From Burkholderia sp. L27(2015) (GTDB lineage Bacteria > Pseudomonadota > Gammaproteobacteria > Burkholderiales > Burkholderiaceae), in contig NZ_LMUX01000016.1 in assembly GCF_009765705.1 (NCBI RefSeq), positions 308,837-372,836 of the forward strand: a stretch of 64,000 nt of DNA, read 5' to 3'. The notes beneath the pieces were generated by a model, which did not search any database, was not told where the DNA came from, and saw only the letters and a program-made list of their open reading frames with translations. Below are positions 17,039 to 24,823 of this stretch, in pieces (the stretch's first letter is position 1; every line of letters starts with the position of its first letter). The translations under genes and the position numbers were made by a program.

Positions 17039-17557
17039 GGCAGGACGCGATACTGCGATCAGCGTGACCCGCGCGGTGCCAAGTTGGTTGGGGCAGGAGA
17101 TTTCGATGATGGCGTCAGCGTCGCTGATCGATTTGAAGTCGGCGTCAGCGACCACGACCAGCGGGATGTTGATCCCATAGAGTTCGCTGGCGACGATGAC
17201 GCCGGTCGCGATGATCAGATCGCGTTCGCGCAGGATGATGCCCAGCGGCCCGGTGCCGTTGCGGATGGCTTCAGCAAGAACACTGCTGCTGGAGCTGGAG
17301 CCTTTGGCGCGCGGCATCACCATGATCGTGCCACCGAGCCGTTGGCCGAAACAAGGATGGGTCTTGTCGACTATCGTCCCTTGCGCGCTATCGTATCCAC
17401 CCCAGAAACTGAGCGGTTCGCTCAGCAGTGCTTTCGGGCCGCGTGCATAGCCGCTGGTCAGCGCTTCTCCCGTCAAGACCCCAGAGAGCTGCGCAGAGAG
17501 CTGCGATATCGCGGTTGCGTCACTGGGATCGTCGCCCGCGTTAGCTGATCTGTTCAT
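17030..17557 (-). CDS. Aconitase X small subunit (DUF126 family)
   Basis: Small, swivelling-domain subunit of aconitase X, 175 residues. The family pattern is clear: EPLSFWGGYDSAQGTIVDKTH, then PRAKGSSSSSSVLAE with a run of six serines, then RNGTGP. Some bacterial aconitase X enzymes are cis-3-hydroxy-L-proline dehydratases; archaeal ones dehydrate phosphomevalonate. The hydroxyproline context favours the first. The start overlaps the large-subunit frame by 17 bases, implying coupled synthesis of the two subunits. The 3' end overlaps the gntR 3' end by 9 bases on the opposite strand. Many relatives are single fused proteins, so this is the split form. Confidence 0.88.
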   Translation of the reverse strand: MNRSANAGDDPSDATAISQLSAQLSGVLTGEALTSGYARGPKALLSEPLSFWGGYDSAQGTIVDKTHPCFGQRLGGTIMVMPRAKGSSSSSSVLAEAIRNGTGPLGIILRERDLIIATGVIVASELYGINIPLVVVADADFKSISDADAIIEISCPNQLGTARVTLIAVSRPALA

Positions 17558-18797
17558 CGAACCACACCTTTCCCTCGAAGGCTGAACGCACGCATTCCGA
17601 CATGCTGCCGTATGCCACGGTCACGCCAATGTTGGCCGGTGCGTAATGCGCCCATTTGCCCGAATTGGTCATGACGAGTCCCGTCATTTTCTTCATGACG
17701 GGGGTGATGTATGTGCAAGTGTCGACCACGATCTGCACGCCGCGATCGGCTAATTTCTCGGCCACGCCGGTTTGCTCCAGCAACCAGAGAATATAGCGGC
17801 TGGTGTTGACGTAGAAGTCGCACCGCAGCGGCCCCGAGTACTGCGCAAATAATTGTAGCAGTTGCTCGAATTCGGTAACGGAGAAATGCGGGGTACCCAG
17901 GCTCACTGCCACGAGCGGGTCGCCCGGCCCGGCGTGATTCAATTTCCGACGCACCTCGCGCAGATCGTCCAGCGACACAGCGACGGTACGCATCGGCGGT
18001 CGGCCTTGCAAGGCGGCGTCTAGCGTTGGTGCTTCCGGTGTGATCCCGACGGCATGAAAAAGCGCGACTGCACCGCTGGATGCAGCGGCTGCACCTAGCG
18101 CCTTGAGTTCGTCTTCAGTGGTGTCTAGCGGTAAGCCGACGATCGCCGCAACGCTCGCACCGGCCTCTTTTCCGACCAGCAAGCCTAAAGCGGCAAAGAA
18201 GATGTCGCGCCCCGGCAGTGCTGAAAAATCGGGGGCTTCAAACACGATCCGCGCGGCCCGATTCTCGGCAACGTGCAGACCGGCATAGGGCGCGCGGCCG
18301 GTGATGGCCGCCGCCAGATCGAGGAAGTCGCCGTAGCGGTTGGTGCGCGCACCGAGCACGGAGTTGGCAAAGACGATTGCGTTGGATTCCGCCCATGCAA
18401 TCTGCTCGCCCAGCTTCGGCCGGTGCTTGAGTTGGTAGGGCGCGCACGTGAAGCTGGATTCACAGCCTAGCTCCACGTGCGCGTCCATGAGCCGATGCGC
18501 TGCTTTCCCCGTGCTCGCCGGCCCGTGATACAGCTCGGGGTGTATCAGGTCCAGCGAGCCGACGTTCAGCGTGGTCGGGATCACCACTTTCGTACCGGCT
18601 TGCACGAAGCGTTCGACAAAGTCGAGGCTGGTTGCGCCGTGATAGAGGCAGCCATCGATATGCGCTGAGGTCACGGCTATGAGTTCGTGCGCGGACATGA
18701 CGTTTGCGATCCGGGTCACGATACGCATGGCCAGCGCCACGCCCGGTCCGAGGTCGCCGTCCAGCATCGCGCGATCATGCGCGCTGAGTGTCAGCAT
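17541..18797 (-). CDS. Aconitase X catalytic large subunit (DUF521 family)
   Basis: Large subunit, 418 residues, expected to hold an iron-sulfur cluster and dehydrate cis-3-hydroxy-L-proline to pyrroline-2-carboxylate. Family segments include VTSAHIDGCLYHG, PTTLNVGSLDL, CESSFTCAPYQ, NSVLGARTNRYGDFLDL, and VDTCTYITP; the cysteines in these are candidate cluster ligands. The start at 18797 was preferred over an ATG at 18830 because AGGAG lies 8 bases upstream and the protein then opens MLTLSAHDRAMLDGDLG, as is usual. The gene is first in a two-gene minus-strand operon. A pyrroline-2-carboxylate reductase, the expected next step, is not in the window. Confidence 0.88.
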   Translation of the reverse strand: MLTLSAHDRAMLDGDLGPGVALAMRIVTRIANVMSAHELIAVTSAHIDGCLYHGATSLDFVERFVQAGTKVVIPTTLNVGSLDLIHPELYHGPASTGKAAHRLMDAHVELGCESSFTCAPYQLKHRPKLGEQIAWAESNAIVFANSVLGARTNRYGDFLDLAAAITGRAPYAGLHVAENRAARIVFEAPDFSALPGRDIFFAALGLLVGKEAGASVAAIVGLPLDTTEDELKALGAAAASSGAVALFHAVGITPEAPTLDAALQGRPPMRTVAVSLDDLREVRRKLNHAGPGDPLVAVSLGTPHFSVTEFEQLLQLFAQYSGPLRCDFYVNTSRYILWLLEQTGVAEKLADRGVQIVVDTCTYITPVMKKMTGLVMTNSGKWAHYAPANIGVTVAYGSMSECVRSAFEGKVWFDEQIS

Positions 18798-19208
18798 GTC
18801 GTTCTGCTCCTGATAGACCGAGGGCAACACGGCAACACCGGTTTGCTATGCCTGGTTGAGTACGCGGCGCTTGGTTCGAGAAGACCGGCGCGGGTGCGAA
18901 TCGCGCGGCTTTCATATGAGAAATTTTGACTCAAACTGAATCGCCGCGCGGGCTGGTTTTAAAGAAAGTATAAAGGATATCGGATCCAAAATTTTCTGCA
19001 AAACGGCTTTTGGCGAGGGGGGGATGATGGTAATCGTTGCGAGAGCTTAGGGGGGATGACACGGATACCCAAAATTCCCCTCGGAACGCCATGAGCGTTT
19101 GACGGTCCTATCAGACATCGTTAAACGCGCACCCGCCTGGTCGACGGCCACAGTACAGATCAGATCGATAAGCCGTTGGCCCCGTTACAGCATCTTTTCG
19201 GTTATTCC
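18798..19208. promoter_or_regulatory. Divergent control region between aconitase X and kup
   Basis: No gene is visible in this stretch. TCGGATCCAA at 18980-18989 differs in one base from the core of the palindrome before the importer operon, and is read ahead of the minus-strand aconitase X genes. TATACT on the minus strand near 18967-18972 is a reasonable -10 for that operon, but no good -35 is seen. A TTGACG near 19098 could serve kup. A G-rich stretch lies around 19015-19060. Confidence 0.4.
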
Positions 19209-21101
19209 ATGACGCCATCAATCGGCAGCGCTGCAACTCGCCCATCCAAAGCTGCGCCCGCTATTGTCCTGGGGGCCATCGGGGTTGTGTTCGGAGACAT
19301 CGGAACCAGTCCTCTATACACCTTGCGGGAGTGCCTGAAGGCGGCCGGAGACTTGAGTCAGACGAACGTCTTTGGCATCGTATCCCTGATACTCTGGTCG
19401 ATACTTATCGTCGTGACCCTGAAATATGTCTGCTTCGTCATGCGCGCGGATAACCATGGGGAAGGCGGGATACTGGCGCTTACCGCGCTCGCGTCGGGCG
19501 TGGCACCGGCGAAAATGCGTACGGTGCTGCTTACGCTGGGCGTCTTGGGTGCGGCAATGTTCTACGGCGACTCCATGATCACGCCGGCCATCTCCGTCAT
19601 TTCCGCGGTTGAGGGCGTGACGCTGGTGGATGCGCATCTGACGGTCTGGATCGTACCTATCGCGCTGGTTATTCTCACGGGATTATTCGCAATACAAAAG
19701 CGCGGTACGACGGTCGTCGGCAAGTTGTTCGGCCCCGTCATGGTGGTATGGTTTGTAACCTTGGCGAGCCTGGGCGTGTTCCATATCGCGCAGCATGCGA
19801 CGATACTGCTGGCCGCTTCACCGATCTGGGCGGTGCGTTTCGTAGCGCACAGTCCGGGAACCGCTTTCATCGTGCTCGGCTCGGTGTTTTTGGCACTCAC
19901 CGGAGGTGAAGCGCTGTATGCGGACATGGGGCACTTTGGGAAAAAGCCGATCCGGCTTGCGTGGCTGGGCCTCGTTTTGCCTAGCCTGGTTCTTAACTAC
20001 TTCGGCCAAGCCGCAATGGTGCTGGCGCGACCCGCCGCGGTGCAGCAACCCTTTTTCCAGTTGGTTCCGAGTTGGGCGCTTGTGCCGCTGGTTGTGCTCG
20101 CAACCGCGGCGACCATCATCGCGTCGCAGGCGGTGATCTCCGGCGCATTCTCCATGACCAAGCAGGCCGTGCAACTGGGGTTCCTGCCTAGAGTCAAGAT
20201 CATCCACACGTCGACGCACGAGATCGGACAAGTCTACGTGCCGTTTATCAATGCAGCCCTGTTCGTGGCGATCGTGTTCCTGGTGATCTTTTTCAAATCA
20301 TCCGACAATCTGGCTGCCGCATACGGCATTGCGGTGGCATCGACCATGCTGCTGACTACGCTGCTCATGTCTTTCATCGCACGGTGCCTGTGGCGCTGGA
20401 AACTCAGCACCACGGCGGCGGTCATCGGCCCGCTCGTGCTGGTCGATCTCGCTTTCGTATCGAGCAATGCGAGCAAGGTGCTCGATGGCGGTTGGTTTCC
20501 GTTGCTGGCCGGCGTTGTCTTGTTCACGGTGATGACGACATGGCACAAAGGGCGTGAATTGCTAAGGGCAAGGGTCAGCGCTGAGAACCTCCCGTTAAGA
20601 GACGCCATCGCGGTCTTATGCAATGAAACACCGCCGCCTTCTCGTGTGAGAGGCACAGCCGTGTTCCCTGGCGGGGTTGAAGACCGCACACCGACAGCGT
20701 TCGTGCATAACCTCAAGCACAACCACGTCTTACATGCGCGTAACATTTTTATCGCAGGCTCGACCGCCAACGTTCCGTATGTTTCGCAGAAGACGACCGT
20801 GACCGACCTGGGTGAGGGATGCTATGCGCTAACCTTGCACTACGGGTTCATGGAGTTACCCGATATTCCGGCAATACTGAAATCTGTCGAAGGCCAAATT
20901 CCGAGCTGGCGGTACGATCCGGAAGCAACGTCGTTCTTCATCGGGAGCAGGTTCATTCTGGCGACGGGCGAGACTCGATCGATGCCCATATGGCGCGATA
21001 AGCTTTTCGCATTTCTGAGCCGCAATGCCGCCCACGTAGGTGATTATTATCATCTACCGCCCAAACGCGTGATAGAGATGGGCGGCCAGATCAACCTATA
21101 G
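19209..21101 (+). CDS. kup: Low-affinity potassium uptake protein Kup
   Basis: Proton-coupled potassium importer of the KUP/HAK/KT family in the inner membrane. The 630-residue protein has the family opening GAIGVVFGDIGTSPLYTLRE and RADNHGEGGILALTAL, about twelve hydrophobic segments up to roughly residue 430, and a cytosolic C-terminal domain ending LPPKRVIEMGGQINL. ATG at 19209 gives a length close to E. coli Kup (622). A TTG 33 bases earlier is in frame but has no better ribosome site. It is a single-gene unit with no link to its neighbours. Confidence 0.93.
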   Translation: MTPSIGSAATRPSKAAPAIVLGAIGVVFGDIGTSPLYTLRECLKAAGDLSQTNVFGIVSLILWSILIVVTLKYVCFVMRADNHGEGGILALTALASGVAPAKMRTVLLTLGVLGAAMFYGDSMITPAISVISAVEGVTLVDAHLTVWIVPIALVILTGLFAIQKRGTTVVGKLFGPVMVVWFVTLASLGVFHIAQHATILLAASPIWAVRFVAHSPGTAFIVLGSVFLALTGGEALYADMGHFGKKPIRLAWLGLVLPSLVLNYFGQAAMVLARPAAVQQPFFQLVPSWALVPLVVLATAATIIASQAVISGAFSMTKQAVQLGFLPRVKIIHTSTHEIGQVYVPFINAALFVAIVFLVIFFKSSDNLAAAYGIAVASTMLLTTLLMSFIARCLWRWKLSTTAAVIGPLVLVDLAFVSSNASKVLDGGWFPLLAGVVLFTVMTTWHKGRELLRARVSAENLPLRDAIAVLCNETPPPSRVRGTAVFPGGVEDRTPTAFVHNLKHNHVLHARNIFIAGSTANVPYVSQKTTVTDLGEGCYALTLHYGFMELPDIPAILKSVEGQIPSWRYDPEATSFFIGSRFILATGETRSMPIWRDKLFAFLSRNAAHVGDYYHLPPKRVIEMGGQINL

Positions 21102-21228
21102 CCCTCGATGCGCGCAGTTCGCGGCATACGGTTTTGTCGCCTAGAATGGAGAACTGGCCCCATAGTGGTTCCTTAGCGGCGTCTTTAGCCGCTTCTTAAC
21201 CGGCGAAAAGCTGATCCCGAGGTGCTGC

Positions 21229-22209
21229 ATGCTGCGAATTTTCCAGACCACCCTCCCATTGCGCGCAACCGGCTTTGCAAGACTGTTGGCTTTAGTGCTC
21301 ACATCGGCTGCCATGATAGCCGTGCCGGCGCGCGCCCAGGATACGACACCGACACCGGCCGCCAGCCAGGCGCTGCCGGCCCCCGCCGCGGACACCGGCG
21401 CATCGGGCAGCGCGTCCTCAACCGACACGTCTGGGTTGGGTCAGGTAGGCAGCATGCCCGTCGAGCGACAGGTAGCGTGGTTGAATCGCGCGGCACAAAG
21501 CGGCGAGCTGGCAAAATTGGGCGACGCGCAACTCGTCGAACTGTTTCAATCGCTGTCCCCCGATACGCTCCCGCGCTACGTTGAAGCGGGTAGCGCACGC
21601 TACCGGGAATATGAGTTTCAGACCTATAGCCAACAACGCATAAAAGGCGTGTGGCAAACCCAACCGGCCCATTTGCTGGTGCGCTATCGCCAGGACCCCA
21701 TGCAAGTCTACGTCAAGTGGTTAGCCGACGGCAGGAGCGCCGGGCAAGAAATGATCTATGACGAAACGAAGGACCCGAAGCAGCTCTACGCCCATCAGGG
21801 TGGCACTTTCAGTTTCGTATCGATATGGACGCCGATCGACGGCTCGCGAGCCCTCGCACAGTCGAATCACACCGTGCGGGAACTGAACCTCGGCTACGTC
21901 ACGGAATTGTTTCTTTCTGAGCTGAAAAAGTATCACGCGGCGGGCATCGACAAGCCTTCGAAGATCGAAGTGTTGACTGACTACGGCGAACGCGTCGTGG
22001 CATTCACTTGGGAAACGCCCACCGGACAGCCGCAGTTCTACGCGAAGAAAGTGCGCCTCGGGCTCGACTTGCGCCACCCCTTCTTCGGTACGAGCGAAGC
22101 GTGGGACAACAACGGAGAACTCTTCGAGAAGTTTACATTCACCGACGTGACGCCCAAACACTTCGACGCCTCGACCTTTGATCCGAAGAATCCGCAGTAT
22201 AAGTTCTGA
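21229..22209 (+). CDS. Exported DUF1571 family protein
   Basis: Function unknown. The 326-residue protein begins with a signal peptide (hydrophobic core near residues 18-32, cleavage likely after ARA), then a Pro/Ala/Ser/Thr-rich linker to about residue 70. The DUF1571 domain follows: LVRYRQDPMQVYVKWL, GQEMIYDETKDPKQLYAH and a C-terminal segment YVTELFLSELKKYHAAG. The fold may resemble lipoprotein-carrier-like beta structures, which is only a guess. It stands alone between kup and the oppositely oriented chemoreceptor, with 27 bases between the two stops. Confidence 0.8.
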   Translation: MLRIFQTTLPLRATGFARLLALVLTSAAMIAVPARAQDTTPTPAASQALPAPAADTGASGSASSTDTSGLGQVGSMPVERQVAWLNRAAQSGELAKLGDAQLVELFQSLSPDTLPRYVEAGSARYREYEFQTYSQQRIKGVWQTQPAHLLVRYRQDPMQVYVKWLADGRSAGQEMIYDETKDPKQLYAHQGGTFSFVSIWTPIDGSRALAQSNHTVRELNLGYVTELFLSELKKYHAAGIDKPSKIEVLTDYGERVVAFTWETPTGQPQFYAKKVRLGLDLRHPFFGTSEAWDNNGELFEKFTFTDVTPKHFDASTFDPKNPQYKF

Positions 22210-22236
22210 GAGCCGCGACTCGCGCTACGTCGCCCA

Positions 22237-23814
22237 TCATCGCGCCTGCGTCGCCGACCTTGTTCGTACCGATGTGTCCAGCCTGAACATCGAAACCGCG
22301 GCTTTCAGATCGTTCGCCTGTGACTCGAGTGAGCCGGCGGCCGCCGCCGCCTGTTCGACCAACGCTGCGTTCTGCTGCGTGACTTCGTCCATCTGCGTGA
22401 CAGCCTGGCTGACCTGCCCGATGCCTTTGCTCTGTTCCTGCGATGCGGCGGTGATTTCACCCATGATGTCGGTCACACGGCGAATCTCGCGAGTAATTTC
22501 GCGCATCTTCGTGCCGGCTTCCTGTACGTGGCCGGCGCCTGTCCTCACGCGCTCCACGGAATCTTGAATCAGCTCCTTGATTTCCTTGGACGCCGCCGAG
22601 GAGCGCTGCGCAAGCGAGCGCACTTCCGAGGCCACCACCGCAAAACCCCGCCCTTGCTCGCCTGCGCGCGCGGCTTCCACGGCGGCATTGAGCGCCAGGA
22701 TATTGGTCTGAAAGGCGATACCCTCGATGAGGCCGACAATGTCGGCAATCTTGTCCGAACTGGCGTTGATGCCGTCCATGGTTTCCACCACGCGTGACAC
22801 CACGGTGCTGCCCTGTTCTGCCACCTCGGCGGCTTGAGCCGCGAGCTGGTTGGCCTGACTGGCGTTGTCGGCATTCTGCGTGACCGTCGAGGTCAGTTGC
22901 TCCATGCTGGCCGCGGTTTCCTCGAGCGAAGCCGCCTGCTCTTCGGTGCGCTGCGACAGATTCTGGTTGCCCGCCGCAATCTGGTGAGTGGCGGTGGCAA
23001 TCGACTCGGCCGAAGTCTTGATCGTGCCTATCGTTTGCGTGAGCTGCTCTTGCATGCGCTTCATCGAAAACAGCAGGCTGGAGCGATCGTTCGGCGCGGT
23101 CTTCACCACGGCAGTCAGATCGTTGTTGGCAATCTGGTTGGCAATTTCGGCGGCGTAGGACGGCTCACCGCCCAGTGAGCGGAAGATGCCGCGGTTGAGC
23201 AATACCACGACAGCCGACAAGGCGGCGGCCAGTATCACCAGGATCCCGAGGCTCTGATACAGCGTCGAGCGGAATGCTGCGTCAATGTCGTCGACATAGA
23301 GCCCCGTCGAGAGAAACCAGTCCCACGGCTGATAGGTCACGCTGTAGCCAATTTTCGGCAGAGCTTCGGTGGCGCCCGGTCTCGCCGCAGAATACTCGAC
23401 AAAGCCCTTGCCGTCGCGCTTGGCAACATCGACCATGTTCCTGAAGAAGTAGACCCCGTTGGGATCCTTGTAGTCGCCGACGTCCTTGCCAACCAACTCC
23501 GGCCGTATCGACATCAGGACCGTCGGCCGCGAATCGATGATCAAGAAATAGCCGTCTTCGCCATAACGCATGTTGCGGATGGTGTCCATCGCCCGTTTCT
23601 GCGCTTGCGCTACGGGCATAGTGCCGGCGGCCGCTTGGTCGGCAAAGGTCTTGACGACACTCAGGGCGTTTTCCGACACGTGTGTCAGGTCCGCCTTGCG
23701 TTCGCCCAGCTGCATTGCTCTTGTCTGGTAAGCGTTGTAGAAAGAGATTCCGGCAAGACACAGCAGGCTCAAGATCAATGGCAACCAGAGCTTCTGGACA
23801 AAGGACAACTTCAT
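22237..23814 (-). CDS. Methyl-accepting chemotaxis protein with a Cache sensor domain
   Basis: Membrane chemoreceptor, 525 residues. The order is a membrane segment at about 9-29, a periplasmic single Cache domain at about 35-185 ([22 protein letters not shown] and [16 protein letters not shown]), a second membrane segment at about 188-210, a HAMP-like stretch, and the cytosolic signalling coiled coil. The conserved hairpin tip reads [24 protein letters not shown], then [12 protein letters not shown]. The C-terminus lacks a CheR-docking pentapeptide. Cache domains of this type bind small organic acids or amino acids. The ligand is unknown. A flagellar-type promoter precedes it. Confidence 0.92.
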   Translation of the reverse strand: MKLSFVQKLWLPLILSLLCLAGISFYNAYQTRAMQLGERKADLTHVSENALSVVKTFADQAAAGTMPVAQAQKRAMDTIRNMRYGEDGYFLIIDSRPTVLMSIRPELVGKDVGDYKDPNGVYFFRNMVDVAKRDGKGFVEYSAARPGATEALPKIGYSVTYQPWDWFLSTGLYVDDIDAAFRSTLYQSLGILVILAAALSAVVVLLNRGIFRSLGGEPSYAAEIANQIANNDLTAVVKTAPNDRSSLLFSMKRMQEQLTQTIGTIKTSAESIATATHQIAAGNQNLSQRTEEQAASLEETAASMEQLTSTVTQNADNASQANQLAAQAAEVAEQGSTVVSRVVETMDGINASSDKIADIVGLIEGIAFQTNILALNAAVEAARAGEQGRGFAVVASEVRSLAQRSSAASKEIKELIQDSVERVRTGAGHVQEAGTKMREITREIRRVTDIMGEITAASQEQSKGIGQVSQAVTQMDEVTQQNAALVEQAAAAAGSLESQANDLKAAVSMFRLDTSVRTRSATQAR

Positions 23815-24271
23815 AGGTTTGCTAACCTTTTAAATCGATAATAAGGGACAGGCAAACCTGCCATGTTGAAGCCTCGTGAAAGGGGCATCCCTTTTTATCG
23901 GCGCGAGTCAGCAATAATCAAGGGTATTTGCTTAAGTATTTGCGCTGCGTTTGCGTGTCCAAAGTGTCCACAAATTAGACGGATAAAATTCTGATGGCCG
24001 CAACGATGATCGATCAGTGGGATCTTTGACCTGGATCTTTGAGGTTACTCTTTAAAAGAGGTTCGCCTTGAAAATGACCCGGCCTAAGCTCGCCGAGGTA
24101 CTGGTCGTCCATGTCCAGCGAGCGTAGACTTCGGCGGCGCAGCTTATGCATCGCCGTGTCGCAACTCTGCTCTTGAACGCTGTTTGATCTGCCGGTCCGC
24201 TGCGAAACTTGCCGCGAGCCTCATTCCCGTTTTTTTCGAAACATCGACTTTTAAGGCTTGGGAGAGAATTC
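23815..24271. other. Intergenic region between the chemoreceptor and doxX
   Basis: No credible gene in 457 bases. It contains the chemoreceptor promoter candidate on the minus strand (see 23895-23921). A ribosome site, GGGAGAG, at about 24260 serves the plus-strand doxX. The short open frame at 24052-24273 on the minus strand has no ribosome site or recognisable sequence. Confidence 0.6.
23895..23921 (-). promoter_or_regulatory. Flagellar sigma (FliA)-like promoter of the chemoreceptor
   Basis: On the minus strand GCCGATAA (23902 to 23895) is an exact match to the sigma-28 -10 element. The -35 position 11 bases upstream reads TTGATTAT, only about half matching. It lies some 80 bases before the chemoreceptor start. 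Chemoreceptors are commonly in the flagellar regulon, which supports the call. Confidence 0.5.
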
Positions 24272-24688
24272 ATGCGCTACACCACCCTGTTTGAGGATCG
24301 TAAGAACGAACTGCTGCTCGTCGCTCGCATCCTGTTGGTGGTCCTGTTTGTGAAGTTCGGCTGGGTGAAGGTCACAGACTTCTCCGGGACGGTTGCCTAT
24401 ATGGCGAAGACCGGAGCGCCGCTACCTATGCTGGCAGCGATCATCGCCGTCGTGATGGAAGTCGCTGTGGCTATTGCGATCGGCGTTGGCTTTTATGCCC
24501 GTCCGCTGGCAATCGTTCTCGCGATCTACACGTTGGGCACCTCCATGATCGCTCACCACTACTGGAACATGACTGGCATGGCGGAGTACACCAATATGGT
24601 CAATTTCTACAAGAATCTCAGCATCATCGGTGGCTTCCTGCTGTTGTCCGTGACCGGTCCTGGCAAGTACTCGCTCGACAGGAAGTAA
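24272..24688 (+). CDS. DoxX family membrane protein
   Basis: Small inner-membrane protein of 138 residues with four hydrophobic segments. Segments LLLVARILLVVLFVKFGWVKV and LAAIIAVVMEVAVAIAIGVG fit the DoxX family, whose members are associated with quinone-linked or redox membrane functions but are mostly uncharacterised. ATG at 24272 has GGGAGAG 6-7 bases upstream; the frame extends further back without a better start. It is monocistronic and ends at a strong terminator. Confidence 0.85.
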   Translation: MRYTTLFEDRKNELLLVARILLVVLFVKFGWVKVTDFSGTVAYMAKTGAPLPMLAAIIAVVMEVAVAIAIGVGFYARPLAIVLAIYTLGTSMIAHHYWNMTGMAEYTNMVNFYKNLSIIGGFLLLSVTGPGKYSLDRK

Positions 24689-24724
24689 GCCTCTCTCGCA
24701 GTAGAGTTTCGATGGTCTTGCGCA

Positions 24725-24755
24725 AAAGGCCCTGAGCATATGCCTCAGGGCCTTT
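24725..24755 (+). terminator. Hairpin terminator of doxX
   Basis: A perfect 12-bp stem, AAAGGCCCTGAG (24725-24736) with CTCAGGGCCTTT (24744-24755), and a 7-base loop. The stem ends in a T-run on the plus strand and an A-run start, so it could also stop transcripts arriving on the minus strand. Confidence 0.8.
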
Positions 24756-24776
24756 CCTGTGCGGCTTCCCGCTAAT

Positions 24777-24817
24777 TGGTGGGTGGTACAGGGTTTGAAC
24801 CTGAAGGACTGCTGCCC
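24777..24817 (-). pseudogene. 3' half of a disrupted tRNA-Val gene
   Basis: Read on the minus strand this is a tRNA 3' half: GGCAG like an anticodon-stem 3' strand, a 7-base spacer, a T-arm with loop TTCAAAC, the acceptor strand ACCACCC, discriminator A, and encoded CCA (24779 to 24777). No 5' half lies next to it. The acceptor strand is an exact complement of GGGTGGT at 27183-27189, where an orphan tRNA 5' half sits in the same orientation 2.3 kb upstream. It begins 6 bases past the end of the acetolactate synthase gene. Confidence 0.7.
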
Positions 24818-24823
24818 TGATCT

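Noticed and set aside
24052-24273. A 73-residue minus-strand open frame overlapping the doxX start
   Set aside because: No ribosome site, and it covers the doxX ribosome site and leader.
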